NCBI RefSeq assembly: GCF_000276665.1
Contig: NW_004955477.1
Span: 922,057-986,056, forward strand
From: Chinchilla lanigera
Taxonomy: Eukaryota > Chordata > Mammalia > Rodentia > Chinchillidae
DNA: 64,000 nt
Direction of reading: 5' to 3'
Shown here: positions 13,542 to 26,600 of the stretch, one piece after another
Layout: the number at the start of each line of letters is the position of its first letter
Position numbering within the stretch: position 1 is the stretch's first letter
Translations under genes and position numbers: made by a program
The notes under the pieces: generated by a model
The model's database searches: none
Told to the model about the DNA's origin: nothing
The model's input: the letters and a program-made list of their open reading frames with translations, nothing else

Positions 13542-14640
13542 CTCTCTGATTTTCTTAATAGGAAAATAACATTATGTTATGTCAGCACTCCCAACTTACT
13601 CAGCAAAAATTTATGTTCTCCCTGAGCTAATGCAAGGTCTTAAAGAAGACAGTGGAAGTCTCAACATTTCATTAAAATCTGCTGTTCATTGTATTATAGA
13701 GAACACTAGAACCAACACTTTTGGATTCTTGGAAGCCGCCTATGGTTTCATTTCTCCTTGGTCCCTTCAGTTTCCTGGTCCATGAGGGCAGGTTGGTGCA
13801 GTGTGACTAGGACCCTGCCTGGTCTGGCCCAGAGGTTGGGTTAGAACACTGGCCATAGGGATCCAGGCTGGATCATCCGCTTGCTCTCCCCTCTCGTCCC
13901 GCAGTCTCATTCATCTCACCAGATAGCGCTGCCCAAAGTTACTTACTCAGATAGGCCCCCTACCAGACGTCCCCCCATTCTCTCCCACCTCTCTGCTTCA
14001 CTGTGCTCCAGACAACTTCACACCCATGGCGTGCTCTGTATTCTTTTGGTTGTATGTTTGTCTTCACTAAGCAGAATGCACACTGCCCAGGGACAAGGGA
14101 TATTGATACACTGGGAATGTATCTCTGATACATCCCCAATACCCAATGGGTATCTATTAAAGGGAAGGAAGGAGTAAAATGTGATCCCCTCCCTCTGCAG
14201 GTGCCATCTCTGCCCACCTGGCAGCCCTGTCTTTTTAGAGCTACTGTTGAGCCTTCCCAGGTGGCCACATGTATCTCTGCTGCATTTCTCTAAGACTGTG
14301 ATTGTCTGGAGTCATTCAGTGCTGGGAATCCATGATTCCCAGCATACAGGAGCAGCACCAGCCGTGAGCAAATGCAGGTGCCTAAAAACCACGCTGGCGG
14401 GCAGCCGGTGTCAGCGGGGAGCCCTGAGTTTTCCCAGAGAAGGCTGCATTCCTTCCACAGCAGCCCTGGTGAAATCAAGTCTTAATCAGATGCTCAAAGC
14501 ACTCACTTATGACAGTTTATGAAAACTCAGGGTTTAAAGTTTTGCTCCTAATAGGCTTTTTGTTCTGGTCCAATTTTCCCAAAATTCTGATGCTCATGGT
14601 TGAAAGAGCCAAGACTCAGACCAGTTTATTATATATAAAC

Positions 14641-14690
14641 TCTCCCTCCCTCTGTCTCTCTCTCTCTCTCTCTGTCTCACTCTCTGTCTT
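14641..14690. repeat. TC dinucleotide repeat
   Basis: Imperfect TC array with CCC and TGTC interruptions. Confidence 0.9.
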
Positions 14691-17541
14691 ATTTCCTTTC
14701 TTTTATTAACACGTGTTTGCAGCACATAATGATTATGTTTATCATGCGAAGTTGTTACAAATTTCAGCTTATCAACACTAATTGTAATAAGGTGAAAGAT
14801 TTATAGGATCTGAAGAGAAACCAGAGTATACTAATTGTAATGTAAATATCTGAGGTCCTTCCTGTGGGGAACATCTCATGCAGTTTTACATTGCCCTACG
14901 GGGCACTGTTCTCAGTCATAATATTTAGGAGCAGCAGTTGCCATGTGTGTTCCTGGGTCTTTCCTGGCTGCTCTTCAGATATATCCTTTGCTATTTGCAA
15001 TGGCTCGCTGTTTCTATGTCAGAGCAGAGGTACAGAGAGCAAGGAGAGTTTGCCGTTAGAGCCCTGAGTGGGGTCATACCTTGACCTGTTTTGCAGCAGG
15101 GCAGTTTCCAAGTCAAAAACTTAGCACTTTTGTAATATGATGAAACATTCTTGGGATGTACTAATCTATGGTCTTTCTCCCCCTTCATTGTGCCCCCTGT
15201 CAACTCCAGAAGCAACAGCACTAGGAAAAAAGTCATCTTAGGAACTGGGAGCCTTGGAACTGGTCAAGGGTAGAGAACAGCAAAAATTTGGAAGAAACCT
15301 AACCTGGTCCTTTGAAGTGTCAAGGGGCAGAAGTGAAATGGGAGGTTGATGCTGATGGGTCTCTGATGCCCATAGGATCACAGAACACTAATATTTTGGA
15401 AATGGAATGAACTGAAATAGGAGACTTAGGCCCCTTCCACTATCTGAGACCTTCAGAGATACCCATTGCTTTACAGCATGAGGGTAGGAGTAGAAGGACA
15501 CAGGGCCAGGAGAGTCCCTGGAGAGGGTCATGCCCTGGGATGGCCTACAGAAGTCAGAGGGAGAGGGAGCACGTGTACAACAGGGGAGCTGAAGTGGGAG
15601 GTGGGACGGGCAGGACCAGGGATGCTGAACTGAAGAAAGAGGTGAGGATCCTACAACTTGAGACCACCCAGTGACACAAGTGCCAGTGTGTGCTGGACAT
15701 GTAGTTCGTGGATGGAAGCATGAACAGGAGCCCATGCCCAGGAACCAGGGGCTCCCCACTGACCCAGGGCTCCCACAATATGCTTTATCCTTAAAGTCAT
15801 TTAGAAGGAAGGAAGGGAAACCTTGGGTTTATCCAGTAAACCTGAAATTGTTTTAGATTTATTTTTATTTAATTCTATAGACTTCCTGCAGGAAGAATGA
15901 GATCTCCATTCTCATTTGTAGGAAAATGAAACATAGAGATTCACTTTTGATCTGTCAAATGCCGGCACAGTTATCTTTGTCTACATAACGTGGCTTCCAC
16001 TCTGCCCTTTTTCTATGATCTAAAAACACGAGAGGCTGTCAGAAAACCTTAAAACCTCTGTTACAAGAATATTTATTAAGAAATGCCAATTTTTTTTTGC
16101 TGTGTAAAGTGTAAATTTTAATATACCTAATTTTATCCTCCCAACAGCCCTCTAAATGAAGCAGAGCAGGGCAGATTATCTCACTGTTTGGAGAGAACCA
16201 AACTCCGTGAAGCCAAGATGATCGTCCCAAATCACAACCCAGGGGTATCTCGTCCTCAAACTCAATGTGTTGTACAATTTTGGAAACGATGGTCATGTCT
16301 GTGTTTGTGTGGGGAGAATGCCGGTCATGTCTATCACCTGATGCAGTTTGCAAACAACAAAAAATTTTGCCAAATTGTTTGCAAACAAAAGCATTCATGA
16401 ACTGAAGCACCACTGTATAGAGAACAAGACCCAGGCCTCCACACCCAAGTCCTCTCTTCTCTGTTCTCCTCATGACCCTATTACTGCCATCATGACTACA
16501 TGTGGACCTGGATATTTTTTGGTTTTCCATCCACCACTGAGGCCCAGAAGCCATTTCCGCTGGACGTGATGATATCACTCAACTGGCAGAGTGGCCTTGA
16601 AAAGTAAGGTTAGAGTATTCAGGTAAGAAAAATGCTCTCTTAAAACTCCTTCTCACAACTCAGAACCTGAGGATCTACAAAACATTCTTACCCTTTTTCC
16701 ATCTACAGGAATATGGAGTTAGCTATATGTTCCAGAAAGTATGTTCTCTCTTCAATGTCCTGCATACAAGGCCCAGAGCAAAGAATTCCCAGAGGACATG
16801 GGATAATTTGCTACTACAAGTCATCAATCAAAAGAGAAAGCACCTGTTAGGGAAGCAATAACTTGAACATCATCTATTTGTACATACTGCACAGTTCAAT
16901 ACAACACATTTAAGTAGAAGGCATCATGTTAAGTATGTTATAAGTAAGTGACATTATAAGTTAGACTATAAAAAAATCTAAAGAAAAGTCCTGCCCTCAA
17001 AAAGTTTGAAAGCTAAGGGTGGAAAACACTAAAACTAAAAATGGTAGTGATGACAATCCAGGCAGAATATACTGAGTGTGGGTAGAAGGATCAAGTGGGT
17101 GCTGTAGGAATTAGAGAATGGGACACATGTGTCCCTGGGAAGTAAGGAGAAAACTTCAAGGAAAGAGAAGCAGCAGAAAAAGAGGCAGGCGTTACGCACT
17201 GAAAGATGAGCAGAATTGCAACAGCTTCTTCACTGGGAGCAGCCACGTACTAAAGGAGATGGTGCCATTGGTGGGATCTAGAGCTTCTGGTGGCTACCTT
17301 GCCCCAAGGGAGTGGAGGATTCCACCTACTAACCAGGTATCAGTGCACTGTTACCTTTTCTTCTCCCTGATTTATACTTCCATGAGATGCCTCTAACAGG
17401 CAGAATCACTCTTTCCTGCATAGCAAACATACTCAAAATGCCAAAACAAGAGATTTGTCCCCTGATTTGAGCACCTGCCAATCCAAGCCTGAGAACAGCG
17501 TCAGGTTGCCCAGGCACACCCCACCGCGGAAGCCAGGAGCA
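14691..17541. other. Upstream flank of the SRCR gene
   Basis: No coding exon or young repeat recognised. It ends at the TATA box; distal regulatory sites may lie here but none can be read with confidence. Confidence 0.4.
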
Positions 17542-17547
17542 TATAAA
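17542..17547 (+). promoter_or_regulatory. TATA box of the SRCR gene
   Basis: TATAAA lies 48 bases upstream of the ATG. The usual 25-30 base spacing puts transcription start near 17,570-17,575, leaving a 5' UTR of only about 15-20 bases. The sequence around the ATG (CCCACCATGG) is a near-ideal Kozak context. A TATA promoter without a CpG island suits a tissue-restricted secretory gene. An upstream non-coding exon cannot be excluded. Confidence 0.65.
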
Positions 17548-17589
17548 GCTCAAACTTCAGGCTGGCCAGCAGCTGGAAGCCCTCCCACC

Positions 17590-17653
17590 ATGGGCTGCCA
17601 CACCCCCCTCCTCTGGCTGCTGTTCTTGCAGGCTTTTGTTCTACCTGCCGCAG
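17590..17653 (+). CDS. Exon 1: signal peptide
   Basis: The ATG in strong Kozak context opens [20 protein letters not shown], a short n-region followed by a leucine-rich hydrophobic core and a small-residue cleavage region near the PAA. It is a classical secretion signal. The exon ends CAG|gtatgg after the first base of a codon (phase 1), matching every later exon. An open frame extends upstream of the ATG, but the TATA box and Kozak context favour this start. The first intron is about 9.9 kb. The leader differs from the DMBT1 leader as I remember it. Confidence 0.85.
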
Positions 17654-20600
17654 GTATGGCAACTAATGCCCCAGGGCTATTTTGCTCTGCTCTTGTCAGA
17701 AGCTGGGAAGTCCTGGAAAAGGGAGCTTTTATTCTGTTTAATGTAATCCAATCACTGAGGCGAGTTTGCTGTGATGATTGTGTATGCATCATGATCAATT
17801 TTGGGGAGGCTGGGTCAAATATTTTCTGCAAGATTTGTTTTCTGTGAACAAAGCACTAATCAATTGATTGCTCTTGTAAAATATGGCTCTGTTTGTAGGA
17901 GTCTAGAGAGAAATGGATAAAGAAGGAATGTGGGATAATCCAATAAGATGTTTTAAAATGTTCAAATGTTTAAAATGGTTTATGTATTCATATTTTGATA
18001 TTTAGTAGAAAGGGTATCAAATTACAGTCATGGTTTCTTTGCCATTCCTAAGTGAAGTAGGAAAATATGCAGTAAAAATATATTTTATCTTGAAATACTG
18101 GACCATATAGAATATTATCTGAACTTAATTTATGAAGCCTTCTAATCTGAAAATCTGAACCTTTCTATAGTAGCCACATTAATCAAATTTATATTCTTGA
18201 TTTTAATGTGTATTCCACCTCTAATCCTCTTAAGGAAATTATAAGTTAACTTGGAATCAAATTAACTTAAAACATTTATCTAATTTTCATTATCTTTAAT
18301 TGTTATTTTGTAGCTTTGGGGGAAAATAGAAAGTCCTCTATTACACAGATTTTTGACTTGTAGTGACAAAATCAAAAATTAGGAAATACTATGGATCAAC
18401 AAATAGCTTGAATATAATTCTTACTAACTATAAAAAAATACGTAACTCACTGGCCATACAAGAGGGTAAAATTCATACTGACTCTTTTTATCCTGCCAGT
18501 AATTGTATGGATGTGTTTATGTGTAATATTCAAATATACTTATCAAGACATACTAGCGTTTTAAGAAGGGTTTCAGGGATTTCTCAAATTCTTTGATTCT
18601 AGGCCTTTTTTCTCATCTCTATGTCCTAAGAAGTTTAAACCTGGGAATGTAAAACTTAGGGCCACAAAGGAGGGGCTTGTTTCAGTCCTAACTGGGTGCT
18701 TTCTGAATCCTGCCTTAAACCTCTTTACGTAAGAAGAGATTCCTTGTGAATCTCCATGCTGAACCCTTTCATGTAAGAAGAGTATAAGGCATTGAATGAA
18801 GGGGATTTCCTGAAATCTTATTGGTAAAGCACTTTTAAGAGTGCTTCAGACATAGAAAATACTCAGTTAGTACTAGTTGCTTGTAGATGCTATAAATTAC
18901 AAAATACATGTCTTAAACTGAAAGAAAAATAGAAATTCTCCAATTCAGAATATATTACCCTGATGTCTCCATTCCCCTAAGAAACCAAAATATTTTCCCT
19001 TTCAATATTTCAGTAGAAACTTTTAAGCAGTAGATTCAGCTTAAAAATACATCAGGGAAGGAAGTTTTTTCTCTCAGTATATCCATACTACTCAAGTATG
19101 CACCCCGGGAATTTGTGAAATAAATGCCATGTGTGCCAGGAAAGTGATGAGACTTTCTGACACATATTATCTCTTGGGAATTTCTGAGAGAATTCAGAAT
19201 TCAAGTTCATCATGTTTGTTCTACTGTGGCAAAGTTGGTGCCGAGTTTTATGATGCTCAGAGCAGTACATTGTGGGCATTGGAGATGTTATAGGAATGGT
19301 TATGAGCAGCATCTGACCAGGTCCAGAAGGAATCTCAGTGAGCTCTGCCTTCCACCCACAGTTTGGTCTGATGCTACTCTTAGGAAGTGGACGTGGCCTG
19401 TGACTTGATCTGTCTGGGATCAAGTGTGCAAAGATTTAGGACAAGAGTTAGGCATTGGAGAGATCATCCCAAGTCTAGCATGAGTTTAGTGATTTGGGGG
19501 AGCTGTAAAAAAGCTGCCCTCAAATCCAGCAATTCTCTTAAGCCTACACTTTGACATGCACATGCTAATGTACTGGGAGGGCAGAGTCAGTCCCTAGGTC
19601 CCACTGCACCTCTTATCTCACTGAAACACCAAATTCCAGTGAAAAAACCGGCTCCAGTGGTAGCAGTTACCAAGTGGAATACGGCACTCTGAGAATCCAG
19701 TTACGATATTAAACTTGGCTCTTCCTGGCCTTATTTGCTTTCCTGGGAATTTGCCAGCTTTCTGCCAAATGCCGTTGTCCTCAGCACAGTTCCCTGTGCA
19801 AAAGAGGGTGCTATGTAAACAGCTGGGGTAAATGAATGGAAAAACAGTGAGCAAGAATATCACAGCCATGACTTATCTCTGCTCATGAGACCCTTCCAAA
19901 ATGAAAATAACAGGATCATGAGGCTGTTTCCTGTGAGCTGCTGCAAATGTAAGGCTCTTTAGGAGGCTCAGCAGATCTTGCAGACGCCATTTACAAGTCT
20001 CAGGTAATCAATGGGAACATTCTCTCCCTGGCTTCTGGATGTATCTTTGCCTCCCTTTGCAAACCTTTTGTCTATGCTTTCACCACATCTCTTCCCCAAA
20101 ATGTGTACAACACCCTACAGGTAGTGGGTGAGGGTGTCCTCAAGCTTCCAGGAAGCCAGGATTAGTGACATGATATGACTTAGTAAGCTTTATCAGGCCA
20201 CTCAGGCCAATTGCACAAGAACCTTTAGACAATGGGGCCAGTGTGGCCTGCCAAGAACAATCCCCAGGGGCAGCCTGCAGGTCCTTAGGGGCCACTTGAA
20301 ACTGGAAGAGATTTAGGGAACCTGCGGAGTATGAGAGCTCAGTTGCTATCAGGACAGTTTACAGGAAGAGTGAGGACAAAGAGCAACTTGCTGACAGAGG
20401 GCTGGAGAAAGGGCTGTTTTGGAGAATGTGATGCTCTCCGCAGCAGCACTTACCTCATCAGCACAATCCAAGCAATGTTGTTAAATACTCTCTACAAACC
20501 CCATTCCGATCAAGCGATGATCCGCTCATCCCCAACCGACACACTGCCTGCCTCTGCTTCCCTGGACCACCACCCGCAGGCCCTGCTGCCACTCGGGTGA

Positions 20601-23600
20601 GATGAGATTGCAGGTGTGCACAGCTGCCTTGCCATCTCATATACCTGGGGGCAAGTGCTGCCCAGCTCTGCTGACAGCACCAGGGGCCACTGAGTACACA
20701 CACATTCACACACACAGACACACACTCACACTCATGCTCCTCTGTTCACACACTCACACTCATGCATTTATTCACATAACTCCATGCATACTCTCATTAT
20801 ACACATTCAGTCTCTCTCTCTCTCAAACACACGCACACACATACACCACACACACCACACAAGATCAACATGTTTCATCCACCCTTTTCTCATCCCCAAA
20901 GAAGCCCTGCAGACCCTATCCCCTGCCCTCACCGCCACCCTCCTTTCTAAGCCATCAGGCAGCTCCTAGCCTAGTCTTAAATCTTCCCTCATCATATGCA
21001 TACAAATAGTGCTCTCCAAATGCTCCAAGCAAAATAGACAAGGTATACCTCCAGTTTCCGAGGCTCCTCTGGCTTTCTGTAGAGGAGGGGCTGGGGCAGC
21101 GTAGGAGAAAGAGGAGCCTCCTGCTGTGTGTACGCTGTGTCCTCCTCAAGATTGGAAAATAATGATATTCTGTATCAGACACCCACGACTGTGATAGCTC
21201 AGTGATAGAGCACACACTTAGCATGTGTGTGGCCCTGGGCTCAATCCCCAGCACAACACTAAACAAGCAAACAAAGAACAAACACTAAGAGTCAGGTTTA
21301 ATCATCCCTGCTGCAACCCCTCTGGAAGTCCCCTTTCCTCACGGCCGGCCTCTGCCCAGGAGTCACAGTGCCACATTCCCACTCCTCACTTTCTAACCCT
21401 GTGCACTCTACTTCACCCCATCGTCTTTCTGAACATGTTCCTTTTGAGGGAGAATGTCCACCGGCCTTTCATTCACAATCCAGTGGCCTCAGTCTGCGCA
21501 GCTGTCCCTGCGCCCAGGCCCTAGCTCCTCCTTAGCCCTGTGGCACAGCCTTCTGCATTTCCTCCTGGGTCTCCGGCCAAGCCTTGGCTGGCCCATCATC
21601 TTCCTTTTCACTCAGAATCTGGCCCTCTAGTCTATGCATCTTTTCAAGGATCTAATCTGCTTCCAGACCAGCAATGGTTAAAACCCTATGATCCTTTAGC
21701 TACGTGTATAGTAAGAGGATATGAAGCCACATTTCAGAGGTGGACTCTGTGCAGCTTTTGTGGAGCTACTGAGCATGGAGGACCCTGTGAGGGCCACAGG
21801 AAGTTAGCTGAGCACCTGCTTAAGAGCCTTACTATAGCATCCTTACTGTAGCATCTACTGCAGTACAGAGCAGTGTTATGCCTGCCTATGCCTTAATGTA
21901 CCTCCTTAAGCTGTCCTGCCCGGGCAGTGGACAGACCTATAATGCCAGCTTTCATGAGGCTGAGACCAAAGAGTTGACAAATTCAAGGTCACTATAGATT
22001 ATACAGCAAGAGTTTGTCTCTGAAAACAAACAAACAAACAAACAAAAAATTCATATGACCCTCCAGATCAAGGTCTCCACCCTTTATGATTCTCTGGCCT
22101 ACAGGGTCACCTTTCCTGTCCTGTAACTGGGCTTTGGATGCTTGTGCTGATGCCTTCCACCCTGCATCTTCCTTTACTTCCTATTAGTTGGCCAGACCCA
22201 TTACTGATACCTCCAAAATGTCTCTCACACCCTTCCTCAGTCTTCTCCCATTGCTACCACCTGGCTCAGGCTCTCTTCTTTCTTTTCCTCTCCCACCTCT
22301 AGGCTCCCACCTTGGAATCCATCCTGCTCGTCCAGTAGGGTGGATCATCCTAATGCTCTGCTATCCAAAAACACGATGATCTTACTCCTTCCTTCAGAAA
22401 CTTCCAACAACTTCCTGTTATCTACAAAATTAAGTCCAAGACCTGGCCTGCCATTGGAAGTCCTTCAAAATCTGTCCCAACCTACCTCCTGGTTTTATCT
22501 CAATATTATAGTTCATTTTCCTATGGATTATTCACCCATTCCATAGCCTTAGGAAATACATTTGAAGAAAATGACTCCTGTTTGACAGGGCTGTTTTTGC
22601 TTGTCGGGGCTGTTTTTGCTTGTCTTCTATTTGAGACAGGATGTTGCTGTGTTGCCCAGCCTGGCTTTGAAATACCAAGACCAAGCAATCCTGTCTCAGT
22701 CTCGGAGTAGGTAGGCCACAGATGTGTGCCACCGTGCCTGGCGTTATGACTTTGAAATCTTACAGGGTGGTCCTGTTCTCCTCCTTCTACCTCACCACCC
22801 ACACAAACACCCTTCCTGGGACCCCATGTATGGCAATGAGCAAAAGGTAAATGAAGTCTGTTTTATGGGGATGAACAATCACATTTTTGCAGTTGTCTTG
22901 ATCCGCAACGTCCATCTCCTGAACTCTTGCGGGGGCAGCTCCTCCTTTGGCCACTAACTCATGGACTGTCTCAGGCAGCCACTGATGTCTGTGATGGCGG
23001 CACTTCTGAGGCCTAGGTGTTGGACTTTCCTATGTGCAGCAAGTTTAGCAAAGAGGTCTTTGCACTTCACTTAAAATAATTTATACTGTGATATCTTGAG
23101 CAGGTTTCCCACTTGAACCTGAAATCACTGCAGAAGAGCAAGCGTGGAATGAATTTTGCCATCCAAAGGTGCCTGCAAGTGTGATTCAGGGCAATCGGCA
23201 AAGCAGGTGCTCAGCTAAGTTACTGTGGCCCTCACAGGGTCCTCCACGCTCAGTAGCTCCACAAAGACTGCACAGAGTCCACCTCTGAAATGTGGCTTTA
23301 ATATCCTCTTCTTTGTTTCCACTGCCTATGCCTTAATTTACCTCCTTGAGGTGTTCTGCCCAGGCAATTCCAACCACCTCACGGCAGCCTCTTCTGTGTC
23401 TAGTCTATCCCTGCTCAGTCCATCCTCCAACTTCCATGAGCATTGCCCTTATAAAACACAGCCTGGCCCTTCATGGCTGTCTTTGTTCAGTGAGGACTCT
23501 GTGCAGACACATATGGCCTTCATGCTCTGGCCCCGCTGACCACTCACTGTCACTATGCTGTGGACTGCCCCCTGGTCTCCTACCTGCAACGCACTCTCAC

Positions 23601-26600
23601 CTCATTGCACATCATTTCTGGAACGTGGCTGTGGCTTCGAGCTCCAGTACTTCTGCTAGGAGCAGGTTCTGGCAGCAATCCATCCTTCCTATTAGCCAGG
23701 CATTGTCTTTTCTTACACTTAAGACTCAGCATAGGGGCCATCTGTTGTGGAAAGCCTTTCTCCTTCCTGTTCCTTCTACACATCCTTACAATAGCATCTA
23801 CTGCAGTACAGAGCAGTGTTAGCTACAAACTCTAGGCTGGGAATGCCTGACAACAGGAAGGGTATCTTACTCATCGATCTTACATTTACACATGCTAGCA
23901 ATAATAATGTCCAGTAAATATTCTTTGGATTGAATTGCCTCCTTAGACTGTAAAACAAGAGTCCCAAGAAAGAAATATATGGTACTGGGATAGGGACAAA
24001 AGAAGCAGCCCACCAATAGAGACAATCCATGAACAGCTATATAGGATAACCCTGGTCATTTTGGTTGCATTGAGTTGCTCTTTATGTTCACTGGAGGTTA
24101 AAATAAACATTTAGAAAGAATTCACAGAAACGTGCACATGTGTGAATGTGGCGGGCTTATCTGGACTCTGGGGAGAGTTTCCAAGTCAGGGCCATCACTG
24201 CCCTTCCATAGCTCATTCACCCACTGCTGTCACTCTGGGGCAAGTCCTCCTCCACATCCTTCAGAACTGCTAAACTCTCTTTTCTCCACATGCACAAATG
24301 ATTCATGCTCTTGCCTAATGGCATACCTATTTACTTTGTCCAGTCATTACCTGAGTTTCCACCTTTCTCCCCAATGTTAGAAAATACTTCTGCAGTGTAT
24401 CATTTGATGGGCACAAAAGCCCTGTCTGCTTGGTGCCTTAGTCACCTTCCCAAGGAAGACACTCACAGGGAACCTCTCTCCTATAGTATATAGGAAGCAG
24501 CTAGATCTGCCATATTAACCCCAATCCTTTTGGTTCTCTTGAGAAGCCAACAGTAACCACATTAAAAAGAATGTTAGGTTTGAAATGAAAAGACTCAGTC
24601 CAGGCACAGGATGGGCTACATAACTGGTAGGTCCCAGTTATGTAACTTTTTTTCAAGAGTTATGAAGAATTTCAGGACAGCAACAATGTGGCATTGAAGA
24701 AAGGGCAGGGCCCTTCTGATCTCAGGTCCTCTAGGATTGAAGTGAGCTCATCCTCAAGAGTATTTTTCAACTCCTTTCCCTGTATTCCCCTCTGTTTCCC
24801 CTAATATGGCTTTTTGCATGTCATTCAGTCCTTTTCTAACTAAATAGAATCATCAAAACAATAATCATAGTGCCTTTCATAGTGATGCTAAGATCATTAT
24901 TGTTAATTCCGATCATCAGCCTATCATTCCATAGCCTGAAAAGCAGATTACCAATGATGCTCTGCCTGATCCCTCTGCTTTTTAAGAAAATCAATCTTCT
25001 AGAGATAGAGCAGCTGTGTCACTGATAAACTGATCTTGGATAGGGACCGAAAGTATAGAATCAAGAGAAAGAGGAGGAAGAATGACCCCTTCTTGCTCTT
25101 CAGCCATTGACTCTGGTTAAGTCAAAGTCCTTTCTCTCTCACTCTCCTGCTTGCACCTCCAAGTTCAACACTCCAGGAAGTGGGATCTGAGGCATCATCG
25201 AGTAACCAAGACCTAAAGCACTCAACAAGTATTTATTGTGGGAGATTTTTGAGATCTAGTAGTGAGCAGAAATATCTCTGTCCTGTGGGATTGACCCAAA
25301 GCCTCCTCCATATGCCAGCTTTCATAAGAATGCAGCATTCCCATCTGGGTGATTGCAGGGATATGAACCCACCCAATGTAAGAAGCACTGTCTTGGGAGC
25401 AGTTTTAGGGGATGTAAAAGAGCTCTGGTCCAAGAAACACCCATTTCCAAGGCCTCTCACCATTTTGCAGGGGAAAGGCAGTCCCAGCTCTCTCACCTCC
25501 TGGGCCCCTAGATTCTGCCTTAGGGTTGAATGTGCCAAACAATTCCCAAAGCCCTTCCTGTGAGGCCTTAGCCTGGGCAGGACAGGGAGGTGCTTTGTCT
25601 CATCTGGGCGCTCTAGACAGACTGGTGGGGCAGAAGGAGGACTTTGCTGCTCTCTTAGGCAGCATGACCTTGGGCCAAGCATCCTGGGAAGAAGAGAAGA
25701 GTGGAGAAGAGTCCATTGAACAAGCTATTTTAAAAATAAATCTTACCTCAGGGAATTTAAAAGCACTTCTGAAGTACGGTTTTGTGTAATCGTTCTCAAC
25801 TGGAAGTGATTTTCCTCCCCAGAAAACATTCAGCCATGTGTGGAGATATTTTTGATAGTCACAGCAGAGGGTAAGGGAGCTGATAGTATCTATGGGTGGA
25901 GGCCAGGGATGCAAACATCCTGTAATATGCCAGACAGCTCCCTACCACCAAGAATGTTACTACTGCTTAGGTTAAGAAACCCAGCTTGGAGGCATGCAGC
26001 TTCAACCCCCTTAGCCACATAGTGACTTAGTGAGATCCTGTCTCAAAATAGAAAATTATAGAAAGGGCCAGGGATGGCTTAGTGCCACACTCAACAATAA
26101 AAAGGAAGTTTTTAGAATCAAGCATGTACAGTTGCATATGTTTGTCTTAATAATTACTTATTAATTAATAATTGATTTGCTTTAATTATGAAAACAAATT
26201 TTCTGTAGCTCCTTCCCCAAGTCCTTGCCTAGGTCCATTTTCCCCCAATACTTTCCTCTGACTATCCGCTGATTAAACTTTATTAAATTTACCCTGTCAT
26301 TTTGAAAGGGATAACCGAATTTCTTGTAAATCTGCTATTTTGACATATTTACAGAATTGTCATTGGAATCATAGCATGCCATGTACTGTAAGGCTAGGTA
26401 TACCAAATCTCTAAATGATTTTGCCTATGAGACAGCCTCGAAATATGAATTCCATATAGTCACATACCACTTGCCATTTTCTAAATCATCTTCTATTCAT
26501 CTCACTCCATGACAGCTCAGGTGGGCCTGTTTTATGATCTCTGCTTTGCAAATAAGTGAACAGATCTAGGGACAAGGTTAAAGCTAAGTGCTTTGAGCAA

